DNA from: Branchiostoma floridae
Lineage: Eukaryota; Chordata; Leptocardii; Amphioxiformes; Branchiostomatidae
Assembly: GCF_000003815.2 (NCBI RefSeq)
Contig: NC_049981.1
Coordinates: 14,112,217 to 14,176,216, forward strand
Direction: 5' to 3'
DNA length: 64,000 bases
Part shown: piece by piece, positions 12,301 to 17,843 of the stretch
How the letters are laid out: every line of letters starts with the position of its first letter
Position numbering within the stretch: position 1 is the stretch's first letter
The notes under the pieces: model-generated
What the model was told of the DNA's origin: nothing
The model's input: the letters and a program-made list of their open reading frames with translations, nothing else
Databases searched by the model: none
Program-made: the position numbers and the translations under genes

Positions 12301-14269
12301 TAGAACGTCAGAATTGATCAACGATGCGGCCAAGCTACGGTTCAAAAGCCAATGGATAAAAGACAACACGAACACCTAAGCTATGGCACATTTGTATCTC
12401 AAGAAAGCTTACCAATCTCCACCTTCTCTTCTTCCCTGTCTGTAACACACACTTGCATTTGTTTCCAACCCACAATGTAGGGCTGGAAATTAAGAAGTTC
12501 GTGAGCAGGTGCTCGGTGTGCCAGACCCCAGAGGTCATTTTGGCACTGCACAGCTTGGACGCAAGCGCTATTCCTGACTGCCCTGACGGTTATATCAGCC
12601 TATGGACAGGATACAGCTTTTTAATGGTGCGTTATGCAACAGCAAAAATGTTGCAAAGTTTTTGAACTTTTCATCCAGCTCAAATAAAATCACTCACCAT
12701 ATACCATTTTCAGTGTATTAACCTCATGCGTCAAACGTTGAAGAACAAATTTATCGAGAAGAGTAATATAGGGTGGCCCAGTTTGATTAGTGAAGCCGCA
12801 TTAATTGTACTACTTCTAACTACTTGAAAAAGAAACATGTTTTACCTCAATTGACTGCTTGCAAATTGGCCATACCTATGTATTTTTGACCGTTCCATCG
12901 GTCTTTATATAGTATTACATCAGCTTACCCACTCAATTCTGACATGCGTTAACGCTCCGGACACGTGATGTCATCGATCATGGGTACCAGGAAGTCGATA
13001 CCGCACATCGTCACGGTTTAGAGAGAGCAATGGAGACTGATCTGGTAGATGGCTGACCCCACCCCACCCCTGACGTCACGTTTCTGAACATTAACGCATG
13101 TCTGACACGAGTGAGTCAGATAGTCGATGAAGACTGATGAGAAGGTCTAAACTTATTTTCGTTGAGTTGGAACAAAATTTCAAGAATTTTACCATGCGAG
13201 CTCTCATCCACTGCAGACAATTAACACCATAGAGTGTAGTTTGCACAATTGAAACTTACTATGCTTTGAAGTTCTCCTGAACTCGGGATAGTAATAGGAG
13301 ATGAAAATAACCTCTGCTGAAGGGTTTACGAATATTGATGATTTACAGATAAATGGTATGCAAATCATAAATATTCGATTATGGAGATGTTTGGAAAATA
13401 CTTAAGAAAAGATAAGTCATGGAACTTGAAAATGTGCCATTGCACAAATTCGCAGATTTTAAGACCATGATGATTGGTCATACAAATATCAACAGAAAGT
13501 GAATCATTTTCATTAAGCTAAATGGAACAAGAACGAAACAAATCATTCGAGTTATTGTTCAATTATTCCAGCGTAAGACCAAATCGGACGGCTTTACACA
13601 GGGTGCAGACGCTAACCGCTTTCGATGCCACGTACTAGTAATTTGCCTGCCAAATTTTTCTAAATTGTCACATGCTAGCGCACTATTACTAATACAACAT
13701 CATAAATGTATGTGAATTGACACAACAGTTACTCAATTTCTGTCTAGCTATTTCTTTCTTTATTTTCTACACAATACGACTTCATGTCCTATAAGAGCGA
13801 CAGACTTACTCCTTCTGTTCATTTTGAATGTATACATGTAAGATTGATTGGATCGATCCTAGTCTGGTTATGCACTAGAAAGTGATAGGTTGTGCAGTGT
13901 GCACCACCCCACCCCCAGTCCACGCGTTTTCTGAGAAGAAAATTCGAACATTTATACCTGTCATTATTATATTGTATTGATTACGTTCCTTCACTCCACC
14001 ATCAGCACACAGCCGCTGGTGAAGGCGGTGGCCAGGAGCTGACCAGTCCCGGAAGTTGTCTTCAGTACTTCCGGCCCGTACCCTTCATCGAATGCCAAGG
14101 CTCCCTGGGAACGTGTGACATCATCGGCAACTCTTTAAGCTTCTGGTTAACGGATGTGCCTGAAGATGAAGTACAGCAGTTCCAGCGGCCTCAAGCACAG
14201 TCCGGAACCATATTTACCATGAGAAACCTCCTTAGTAAATGCCGTGTATGTATGGCTACAGATGTGTAA
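281..14269 (+). CDS. COL4A2-like: Collagen type IV alpha chain, alpha2-like, 3' part of gene (5' end outside window)
   Basis: Secreted basement-membrane collagen chain that trimerises through its C-terminal NC1 domain. Exons: 281-334, 696-749, 1090-1143, 1273-1326, 1503-1556, 1715-1759, 1971-2024, 2381-2425, 2757-2810, 3433-3531, 3864-3908, 4198-4251, 4803-4847, 5278-5322, 5781-5808, 5980-6039, 6280-6321, 6507-6563, 6690-6734, 7134-7184, 7351-7392, 7675-7719, 8740-8793, 9196-9237, 9476-9544, 9966-10034, 10283-10456, 10725-10877, then 11869-12014 or 12481-12626, then 14006-14269. All have AG/GT borders and join in frame to 698 residues: about 466 collagenous, with several short Gly-X-Y interruptions typical of type IV, and a 232-residue NC1 with 12 Cys. 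Known type IV chains are near 1,700 residues, so about 1,000 are missing to the left. NC1 motifs [19 protein letters not shown] and [10 protein letters not shown] resemble vertebrate alpha2 more than alpha1; this subgroup call is from remembered family sequence. Confidence 0.95.
696..749 (+). CDS. COL4A2-like: Collagen IV exon e2 (Gly-X-Y)
   Basis: 54 nt, phase 0, [18 protein letters not shown], acceptor ttacag, donor gtgagt. Confidence 0.93.
1090..1143 (+). CDS. COL4A2-like: Collagen IV exon e3 (Gly-X-Y)
   Basis: 54 nt, phase 0, [18 protein letters not shown], acceptor ttcatag, donor gtatct. Confidence 0.93.
1273..1326 (+). CDS. COL4A2-like: Collagen IV exon e4 (Gly-X-Y)
   Basis: 54 nt, phase 0, [18 protein letters not shown], acceptor cccatag, donor gtacgt. 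The intron before it is only 129 nt. Confidence 0.93.
1503..1556 (+). CDS. COL4A2-like: Collagen IV exon e5 (Gly-X-Y)
   Basis: 54 nt, phase 0, [18 protein letters not shown], acceptor cgacag, donor gtgagt. Confidence 0.93.
1715..1759 (+). CDS. COL4A2-like: Collagen IV exon e6 (Gly-X-Y)
   Basis: 45 nt, phase 0, [15 protein letters not shown], acceptor aaatag, donor gtaagt. Confidence 0.93.
1971..2024 (+). CDS. COL4A2-like: Collagen IV exon e7 (Gly-X-Y)
   Basis: 54 nt, phase 0, [18 protein letters not shown], acceptor after a strong pyrimidine tract (cttttgtcag), donor gtaagg. Confidence 0.93.
2381..2425 (+). CDS. COL4A2-like: Collagen IV exon e8 (Gly-X-Y)
   Basis: 45 nt, phase 0, [15 protein letters not shown], acceptor attgtag, donor gtaaat. 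Confidence 0.93.
2757..2810 (+). CDS. COL4A2-like: Collagen IV exon e9 (Gly-X-Y)
   Basis: 54 nt, phase 0, [18 protein letters not shown], acceptor tttcccag, donor gtgtct. The following intron (2811-3432) carries a (GT)n run at 3304-3324. Confidence 0.93.
3433..3531 (+). CDS. COL4A2-like: Collagen IV exon e10 (Gly-X-Y, 99 nt)
   Basis: 33 codons, phase 0, starting [13 protein letters not shown] and ending GGPGSA with uninterrupted Gly every third residue. Its size equals a 54- plus a 45-nt exon, consistent with loss of an ancestral intron (inference). Donor gtaagt. Confidence 0.93.
3864..3908 (+). CDS. COL4A2-like: Collagen IV exon e11 (Gly-X-Y)
   Basis: 45 nt, phase 0, [15 protein letters not shown], acceptor gtacag, donor gtatgt. 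Confidence 0.92.
4198..4251 (+). CDS. COL4A2-like: Collagen IV exon e12 (Gly-X-Y)
   Basis: 54 nt, phase 0, [18 protein letters not shown], acceptor tctatag. The donor gttggt is weak, but it is the one that keeps the frame and the usual 54-nt size. The next intron holds a short LINE 3'-end remnant near 4405-4445 (ttgctcgacaattgtac). Confidence 0.9.
4803..4847 (+). CDS. COL4A2-like: Collagen IV exon e13 (Gly-X-Y)
   Basis: 45 nt, phase 0, [15 protein letters not shown], acceptor ttgtaaag, donor gtgagt. Confidence 0.92.
5278..5322 (+). CDS. COL4A2-like: Collagen IV exon e14 (Gly-X-Y, last phase-0 exon)
   Basis: 45 nt, phase 0, [15 protein letters not shown], acceptor ttgacag, donor gtacgt. The following intron contains the foldback element and the first N run. 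Confidence 0.92.
5470..5731. mobile_element. Foldback TIR element with a perfect 9-bp target duplication
   Basis: The left arm begins TAGTCTCTACCAGACTCCGG and its reverse complement closes the right arm at 5731. The arms match over about 65 bp on the left, with a short insertion in the right arm. The 9-mer CACCAATTG flanks both sides (5461-5469 and 5732-5740). The centre is an N run, probably because the hairpin or its copies could not be assembled. A 9-bp duplication with long arms fits Mutator-like (MULE) foldback elements; the family is not certain. Confidence 0.85.
5537..5636. other. Assembly gap, 100 Ns
   Basis: Exactly 100 Ns, the conventional size for a gap of unknown length, inside the foldback element. 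Confidence 0.98.
5781..5808 (+). CDS. COL4A2-like: Collagen IV exon e15 (phase-switching exon, 28 nt)
   Basis: Starts with a whole Gly codon and ends after the first base of one (GESGPPGDP plus G). This shifts all following introns to phase 1. Acceptor gaaacag, donor gtaggg. Confidence 0.9.
5980..6039 (+). CDS. COL4A2-like: Collagen IV exon e16 (Gly-X-Y with interruption)
   Basis: 60 nt, phase 1 to 1. Reads [26 protein letters not shown] is a short break in the repeat. Acceptor ctgacag, donor gtgatg. Confidence 0.9.
6280..6321 (+). CDS. COL4A2-like: Collagen IV exon e17 (Gly-X-Y with interruption)
   Basis: 42 nt, phase 1 to 1, [20 protein letters not shown] breaks the triplet register. The donor gttcca is weak but is frame-consistent. 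Confidence 0.88.
6507..6563 (+). CDS. COL4A2-like: Collagen IV exon e18 (Gly-X-Y with interruption)
   Basis: 57 nt, phase 1 to 1, [27 protein letters not shown] is an interruption. Acceptor tttcag, donor gttagt. Confidence 0.9.
6690..6734 (+). CDS. COL4A2-like: Collagen IV exon e19 (Gly-X-Y)
   Basis: 45 nt, phase 1 to 1, [15 protein letters not shown]. Acceptor ccaacag, donor gtaagg. Confidence 0.9.
7134..7184 (+). CDS. COL4A2-like: Collagen IV exon e20 (Gly-X-Y with interruption)
   Basis: 51 nt, phase 1 to 1, [23 protein letters not shown] is an interruption. Acceptor atcaacag, donor gttagt. Confidence 0.9.
7351..7392 (+). CDS. COL4A2-like: Collagen IV exon e21 (Gly-X-Y with interruption)
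   Basis: 42 nt, phase 1 to 1, [14 protein letters not shown]. Acceptor ctctacgcag, donor gtatga. Confidence 0.9.
7675..7719 (+). CDS. COL4A2-like: Collagen IV exon e22 (Gly-X-Y)
   Basis: 45 nt, phase 1 to 1, [15 protein letters not shown]. Acceptor cctgttag, donor gtaaga. The next intron is 1,020 nt, most of it a TIR element. Confidence 0.92.
7776..8544. mobile_element. Non-autonomous TIR element, piggyBac-like
   Basis: Terminal inverted repeats begin CCCTATTCAGACCGG on both ends. TTAA directly abuts the right end (8545-8548); on the left, TTAAAAA precedes the terminus. Subterminal homopolymers are inverted copies: G-run near 7804-7818 followed by cttttgaggccc, and gggcctcaaaag followed by a C-run near 8519-8531. 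There is no credible transposase ORF. A TTAA target and CCC terminus suggest a piggyBac-type MITE; the left end is degenerate. Confidence 0.75.
8740..8793 (+). CDS. COL4A2-like: Collagen IV exon e23 (Gly-X-Y)
   Basis: 54 nt, phase 1 to 1, [18 protein letters not shown]. Acceptor tgttccag, donor gtgcgg. Confidence 0.92.
9196..9237 (+). CDS. COL4A2-like: Collagen IV exon e24 (Gly-X-Y with interruption)
   Basis: 42 nt, phase 1 to 1, [20 protein letters not shown] matches the break in e20. Acceptor tctatag, donor gtttgt. Confidence 0.9.
9476..9544 (+). CDS. COL4A2-like: Collagen IV exon e25 (Gly-X-Y)
   Basis: 69 nt, phase 1 to 1. Begins [15 protein letters not shown] and continues [14 protein letters not shown] is an interruption. 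Acceptor atatcag, donor gttagt. Confidence 0.92.
9966..10034 (+). CDS. COL4A2-like: Collagen IV exon e26 (Gly-X-Y, contains RGDS)
   Basis: 69 nt, phase 1 to 1. Begins [12 protein letters not shown] and ends FRGPRGDS before a split Gly codon. The RGDS tetrapeptide could be an integrin recognition site, though within a triple helix RGD is often cryptic. Acceptor atatttag, donor gtaggg. Confidence 0.92.
10283..10456 (+). CDS. COL4A2-like: Collagen IV exon e27: end of triple helix and start of NC1
   Basis: 174 nt, phase 1 to 1. The last collagenous run is [15 protein letters not shown]1 follows from [18 protein letters not shown]. The exon holds NC1 Cys 1, the conserved LWSGFSLL strand and [14 protein letters not shown] is an N-glycosylation sequon next to the first Cys, a position where I do not recall one in human alpha1 or alpha2. 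Acceptor ttactag, donor gtaagc. Confidence 0.96.
10725..10877 (+). CDS. COL4A2-like: Collagen IV exon e28: NC1 subdomain 1
   Basis: 153 nt, phase 1 to 1. Contains [35 protein letters not shown] and the linker [13 protein letters not shown], with NC1 Cys 2-4. The Arg and Asp of SRDD match residues known to bind the chloride ring in vertebrate NC1 hexamers. In human chains the linker after YWLST carries the Met (Met93) used in the sulfilimine crosslink; no Met is seen here. Acceptor cgtacag, donor gtaggt. Confidence 0.96.
11153..11690. mobile_element. TIR element, probably Tc1/mariner-like MITE
   Basis: Imperfect inverted repeats of about 53 bp. The left arm starts GAGGGGTGATCAGTAAGTTC near 11155 and the right arm ends with its diverged complement near 11687. 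CG|TA at the right end and TTAA at the left suggest a TA target, but one terminal base differs. It lies in the intron before the duplicated NC1 exons. No intact transposase is visible. Confidence 0.6.
11869..12014 (+). CDS. COL4A2-like: Collagen IV exon e29A: NC1 centre, alternative copy A
   Basis: 146 nt, phase 1 in and phase 0 out. With the split Gly it encodes 49 residues: [13 protein letters not shown] (NC1 Cys 5-6), [10 protein letters not shown], the variable patch [10 protein letters not shown] (Cys 7) and [11 protein letters not shown]. It covers the end of NC1 subdomain 1 and the start of subdomain 2. The acceptor follows tttatatag; the donor gtaagg is strong. Copy B differs at five residues (V20I, D29S, F30A, Y31I, P36D, counted from the split Gly). 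One of the two is expected per mRNA. Confidence 0.95.
12481..12626 (+). CDS. COL4A2-like: Collagen IV exon e29B: NC1 centre, alternative copy B
   Basis: 146 nt, the same phases as copy A and 466 nt downstream of it. It reads [23 protein letters not shown], patch [21 protein letters not shown]. About 23 of 49 codons differ synonymously from copy A against 5 replacements, which shows an old duplicate held by purifying selection. The SAIP patch resembles vertebrate alpha1/alpha2 (IQIP, VSIP) more than DFYP does, so B may be nearer the ancestral form (inference). The acceptor is cacaatgtag; the donor gtgcgt is weaker than that of copy A. Confidence 0.95.
12627..14005 (+). other. Last collagen intron, no gene seen
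   Basis: 1,379 nt between exon copy B and the final exon. No further copy of the duplicated exon, no transposon ends and no convincing ORF were seen. If exon choice is regulated, control elements would be expected here and in 12015-12480. Confidence 0.6.
14006..14269 (+). CDS. COL4A2-like: Collagen IV final exon e30: NC1 subdomain 2 and stop
   Basis: 87 codons plus TAA, entering in phase 0 after accatcag. It carries [39 protein letters not shown] and [11 protein letters not shown], with NC1 Cys 8-12. In human chains a Lys about 11 residues before the penultimate Cys (Lys211) forms the sulfilimine crosslink. Here the matching stretch is [17 protein letters not shown], with Gln or Thr instead depending on the gap placement. 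Confidence 0.96.
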   Translation, partial: HTAAGEGGGQELTSPGSCLQYFRPVPFIECQGSLGTCDIIGNSLSFWLTDVPEDEVQQFQRPQAQSGTIFTMRNLLSKCRVCMATDV

Positions 14270-15270
14270 TGTATCTCATGTATATGGTACAAAACTACAC
14301 CCTATCTAAAGCATATTGAATGTAATAGAATAGAAAGCATACATCTATTTGTTATGCGATGTTATACTTGTTTCCACCTGTAACCGTCAATAACCTTTCG
14401 GTAATCCTTGATCTCACGGCTGTATCTGCAGAAATTGTGGCGATGCAACATCTCAGTAAAATAGTGTTATATTAAGACGCTTTATTGTTTGAAAGTGTAG
14501 TGAAGTGACCACGTGTAAGACCACTTGATGCGAGGTTCTTAGATTCACATTTAGAGTTCACCACACACTTGATATTGGTGCTATGGGTTCTTACGAATTC
14601 AAATTTTTATCATTACTTGGTGCTCGCAGTAATGCATTATTGCCTTTGACGTAATTGATCTCTACTAGCCAAAGTAGGCTTGAGAGGCGAGAAAATCGTC
14701 ACTGTTGTCACTATCTTAAAAAGTTGTGTACTATAGAGTCATACTTGTTTGAAGATGACAAAATAAGGTTAACTACATACGTTTAAGTACTGTTTACTGT
14801 CCTTTATTTCTGATTTTTGTTAGGACTATGGAGTAAGTTAAAATCTTATTAGTCAGTATACGTTTTGAGAGAAAACTTTGCTGACCAATTGCTCACGTGT
14901 GGCAATAACAGCGTTACGGCTCAGCCTTCCGCGCCGTTGACAGTTGAACGACTTTCAAAAAAAATACGCATTGTTTAGCTTCTAATCTTTGGACGCTTAA
15001 TAACATGCAATATGACAATGATCTATTTATAGCAATTTTAGATGCTTGTCCTCCATGATTGTCTGGATAGCCTTGCATTTCAAAGACGCAAAAGAGGCAA
15101 AAGAGAAATGCTTGCAGCACAATAGGCGATAATACCCTCCAAGCGTTTGCTGTTGAAATGATTTTTCAGCATGCTATACTCGAGCCTAATTCAGTCAAGT
15201 GTAAAAAAAATCCATTGTAATGTGTAAAGCGCATAAGCAGATGGCACCGATACCTCTTTGGATGTATTCT

Positions 15271-15276
15271 AATAAA
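15271..15276 (+). terminator. Candidate poly(A) signal of the collagen gene
   Basis: First canonical AATAAA downstream of the stop at 14269, followed by T/G-rich sequence (tgttgtatttcat). This would give a 3' UTR of about 1 kb. Not proven. Confidence 0.4.
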
Positions 15277-15804
15277 TATCTTTTCAACAATTCTGGCTGT
15301 TGTATTTCATATAAATGTTGTGATAAAAGCCGGGTTTATAGATTGAGCACAATAATCAAGCGCATTGATACCCATCCTTTGGAAGTTCTATACTTAAATC
15401 AACCAATTACTGCCCTCAAGCACTGATCTAGTTTCTTACCAGATAATCATATGTACCGATAATCCGAAGCTTGACTACAGCTGCCTACCTGTTTTCAATC
15501 TGTTATAACATAGATTTAGCATTTCGCGCCATTAATTGATGGTATTTAGAGTACATCCAATGAACACTCGAATCTTCCTGTCATTTACTCTTTTTCCCGC
15601 CATTTTATGTTGAATGAAAAGGCTCTGACACTATTTGGCGCGAAAAATTCAGTCACAGAAACTAGGCTGTCAATCATTGCCTGCCGGAATCTGCATTTCG
15701 CGCCATTTGGTGTAGGTATGTTAATTTCTTTTCCGCAACATTTCCATGTTGAGTGATACGTGATGTAACATTAATATTATGTACATAATGTACATGCAAA
15801 AATA

Positions 15805-16126
15805 TCATCTAACGTAGGCATTATGCGAGACAAAGCTGTTCGACAAGTACCATTTGTGGCGTAGATTCTGCGGAATGGCATTAGATAGAGACAAATGTGA
15901 GAAAAGTTTGTTGACAAACCTGTCTAACAGTTTGGGCGTCAGGTCGAGATCCCTCTTCAGTCCGAACTGCTCTCTTAGCTTTCTCCACTCACCAAAGATG
16001 ACGCCCAACTGCCCACGAGCCTTAGATTCTCTTAAATCTTCAGTCTCTTGGCTGGTATCTAAAGATGACGGGGTTCCAAGCAACGCTTTCTCTTTGTCTT
16101 CGAACTCCCGGGGTCAGCCATCTTGA
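15805..16126 (-). pseudogene. Broken ORF with a WRKLREQFGLK motif
   Basis: The open frame on the minus strand contains ARGQLGVIFGEWRKLREQFG followed by Lys-Arg-Asp and LLDRF. It resembles the short N-terminal motif (W-R-x-L-K/R-E..GLK.D..L...LLDR) seen in many uncharacterised zinc-finger or transposon-derived proteins of invertebrates. An ATG at about 16123 (MADPG) lies one base out of frame with it, and gtttgtc after LLDR could be a donor. So it is either a first exon with a sequence error, or a decayed copy. I do not recognise the family firmly. Confidence 0.35.
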
Positions 16127-16730
16127 TTCAATCGCTCGCAAATCATGACGTCATGCGACCGGAAATTACCGAAAATTGTCGACGAAAAACGGCTACTACC
16201 TAGCCTGGTATCCAGCCGTAATATAGCTCCCGAGTCTGTGCTAATATAGGGATGTTATTGTCAATATCATACATATTGTCTTATCCAGACAACCATATTC
16301 CAGTTTTAGCGACCTGAGAATGCTTTGGGCTCTTTAGACAATGCTACGTATGGAATGATATGACCGCACATATCAATGATATGACCGCACACATCAGACT
16401 CCATGTGACTTCTTCTTGTAGCGCTAAGAAAAACATAGTTTACAATTACATGCAAACAACTCCACCACTTAAACTGCATGCGTAAACCAAGGCCAGCGTT
16501 CAAAACTATTCAACAAACTGGCTCATCGGAATCATAAACAAGAGGCGGTTTTATTATTCGCGGTTTTATTATTCCCGTGTCCATCCAGAAAAACAGGAGT
16601 TATAGTAACAAACTGACGACATTTTTTTTCCATTCCGACCATATACTTTGACAGAGATTCTCCAAACGCACTACAGTGTACTGGTAAACGGCACACATCG
16701 CGCATGACGTGTATACCCGGACAAACTTCA

Positions 16731-16940
16731 AACCTCTATAAGAACACAACCTAAGTTGTTAGAGAATAACAGCCAAACATCTTGATTTCCAGCATGTTAT
16801 GACCTCTACAAGAACACAACCTAAGTTGTTAGAGAATAACAGCCAAACATCTTGATTTCCAGCATTTTATGACCTCTACAAGAACACAACCTAAGTTGTT
16901 AGAGAATAACAGCCAAACATCTTGATTTCCAGCATTTTAT
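16731..16940. repeat. Three tandem copies of a 70-bp unit
   Basis: Units start at 16731, 16801 and 16871 and are nearly identical (for example tctacaagaacacaacctaa). Differences are few, so the expansion is recent. Confidence 0.95.
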
Positions 16941-17720
16941 GACAATATTGCCATTACTGTCCGATATCGTTAGACCCTTGTTGTAAATAGTTCACACCTT
17001 CACAAAACTCTCGTTTTTGAATACCAAGAAAAGTGGTCGTTTGGAATTAGAACATTCACTACATTTTCAATACATTCTTTCTAACGTTGGTGATCCCTTC
17101 ACATGTAATACATTACACAGTAATGTCACATTATTTTATAATCAAATACACAATAAAGGGCACCCAAGACGGTAACTAGTATATGCAATGGACCTTTCAA
17201 ATGGAAAGATCTTCCGTAGTGTGGATAGAGTATTTGTATGTTCTTGAGTCTACCTACAAACACCTATGCTAACAATAACGCGTTAACGGTACACCACATA
17301 TATATTGCTATTTTGACGTGTATGTCTTCGTCCGTCGCAAAGGTCATGAGATCCGATCCTCGCCTTCTCCTGACCACTTGATAATTCTGTAGATGGACAA
17401 AAAAATCAGATGGATGCTGTAAAGTAGAACATTGCAGTTTGTCGGTTGCCCCCGTACTATTCTAAATTCATTACTAAACTTTTTATGACAAATTAAACAT
17501 GGTTGAACGGATATAAAACTGCGAGTAACAAGGTAGTGGGGATGTATTTAGGGAACGAAATTGCTAATAACATCACGCAGAACAGAGTGGACACAGAACA
17601 TGTACATCACTGTTAAAACTGAAGGCTTGGTGCACGACGATTAAAAAGAGCAGGATTGGTATGTTTTGTTGATGGTGCCCCCACATTGATGCTGATGACA
17701 AACATACAGACCTTATCCCT

Positions 17721-17843
17721 TTACATGCAGCGGTACTTGAACCGGCTGTTAGGGGGCGCCATGCACTCAGTGTCCCTGGGGCAGGAGCAGATGGTCTTGG
17801 GTCTGGAGCCGTAGAAAATCTTGCACATGCTGTTGCCTCTGCA
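17721..17843 (-). CDS. CARTPT-like: CART-like gene 1, exon 3 (Cys-rich peptide)
   Basis: 40 codons plus TAA, starting exactly at the first Cys: CRGNSMCKIFYGSRPKTI, CSCPRDTEC, and a tail ending FKYRCM. All six Cys are present; the last gap is 11 residues against 6 in human. Acceptor ttcgtcaacag. Confidence 0.88.
   Translation of the reverse strand, partial: CRGNSMCKIFYGSRPKTICSCPRDTECMAPPNSRFKYRCM

Larger units (their letters stand above)
14270..17720. other. Collagen 3' UTR and intergenic stretch
   Basis: Space between the convergent collagen gene and CART-like gene 1. It contains a candidate poly(A) signal at 15271, a broken minus-strand ORF at 15805-16126 and a three-copy 70-bp tandem repeat. 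No other gene was seen. Confidence 0.7.

Noticed and set aside
11869-12626. Exon copy B as a dead duplicate
   Set aside because: Frame, length, Cys and splice sites are all intact and changes are mostly silent, which does not fit decay.
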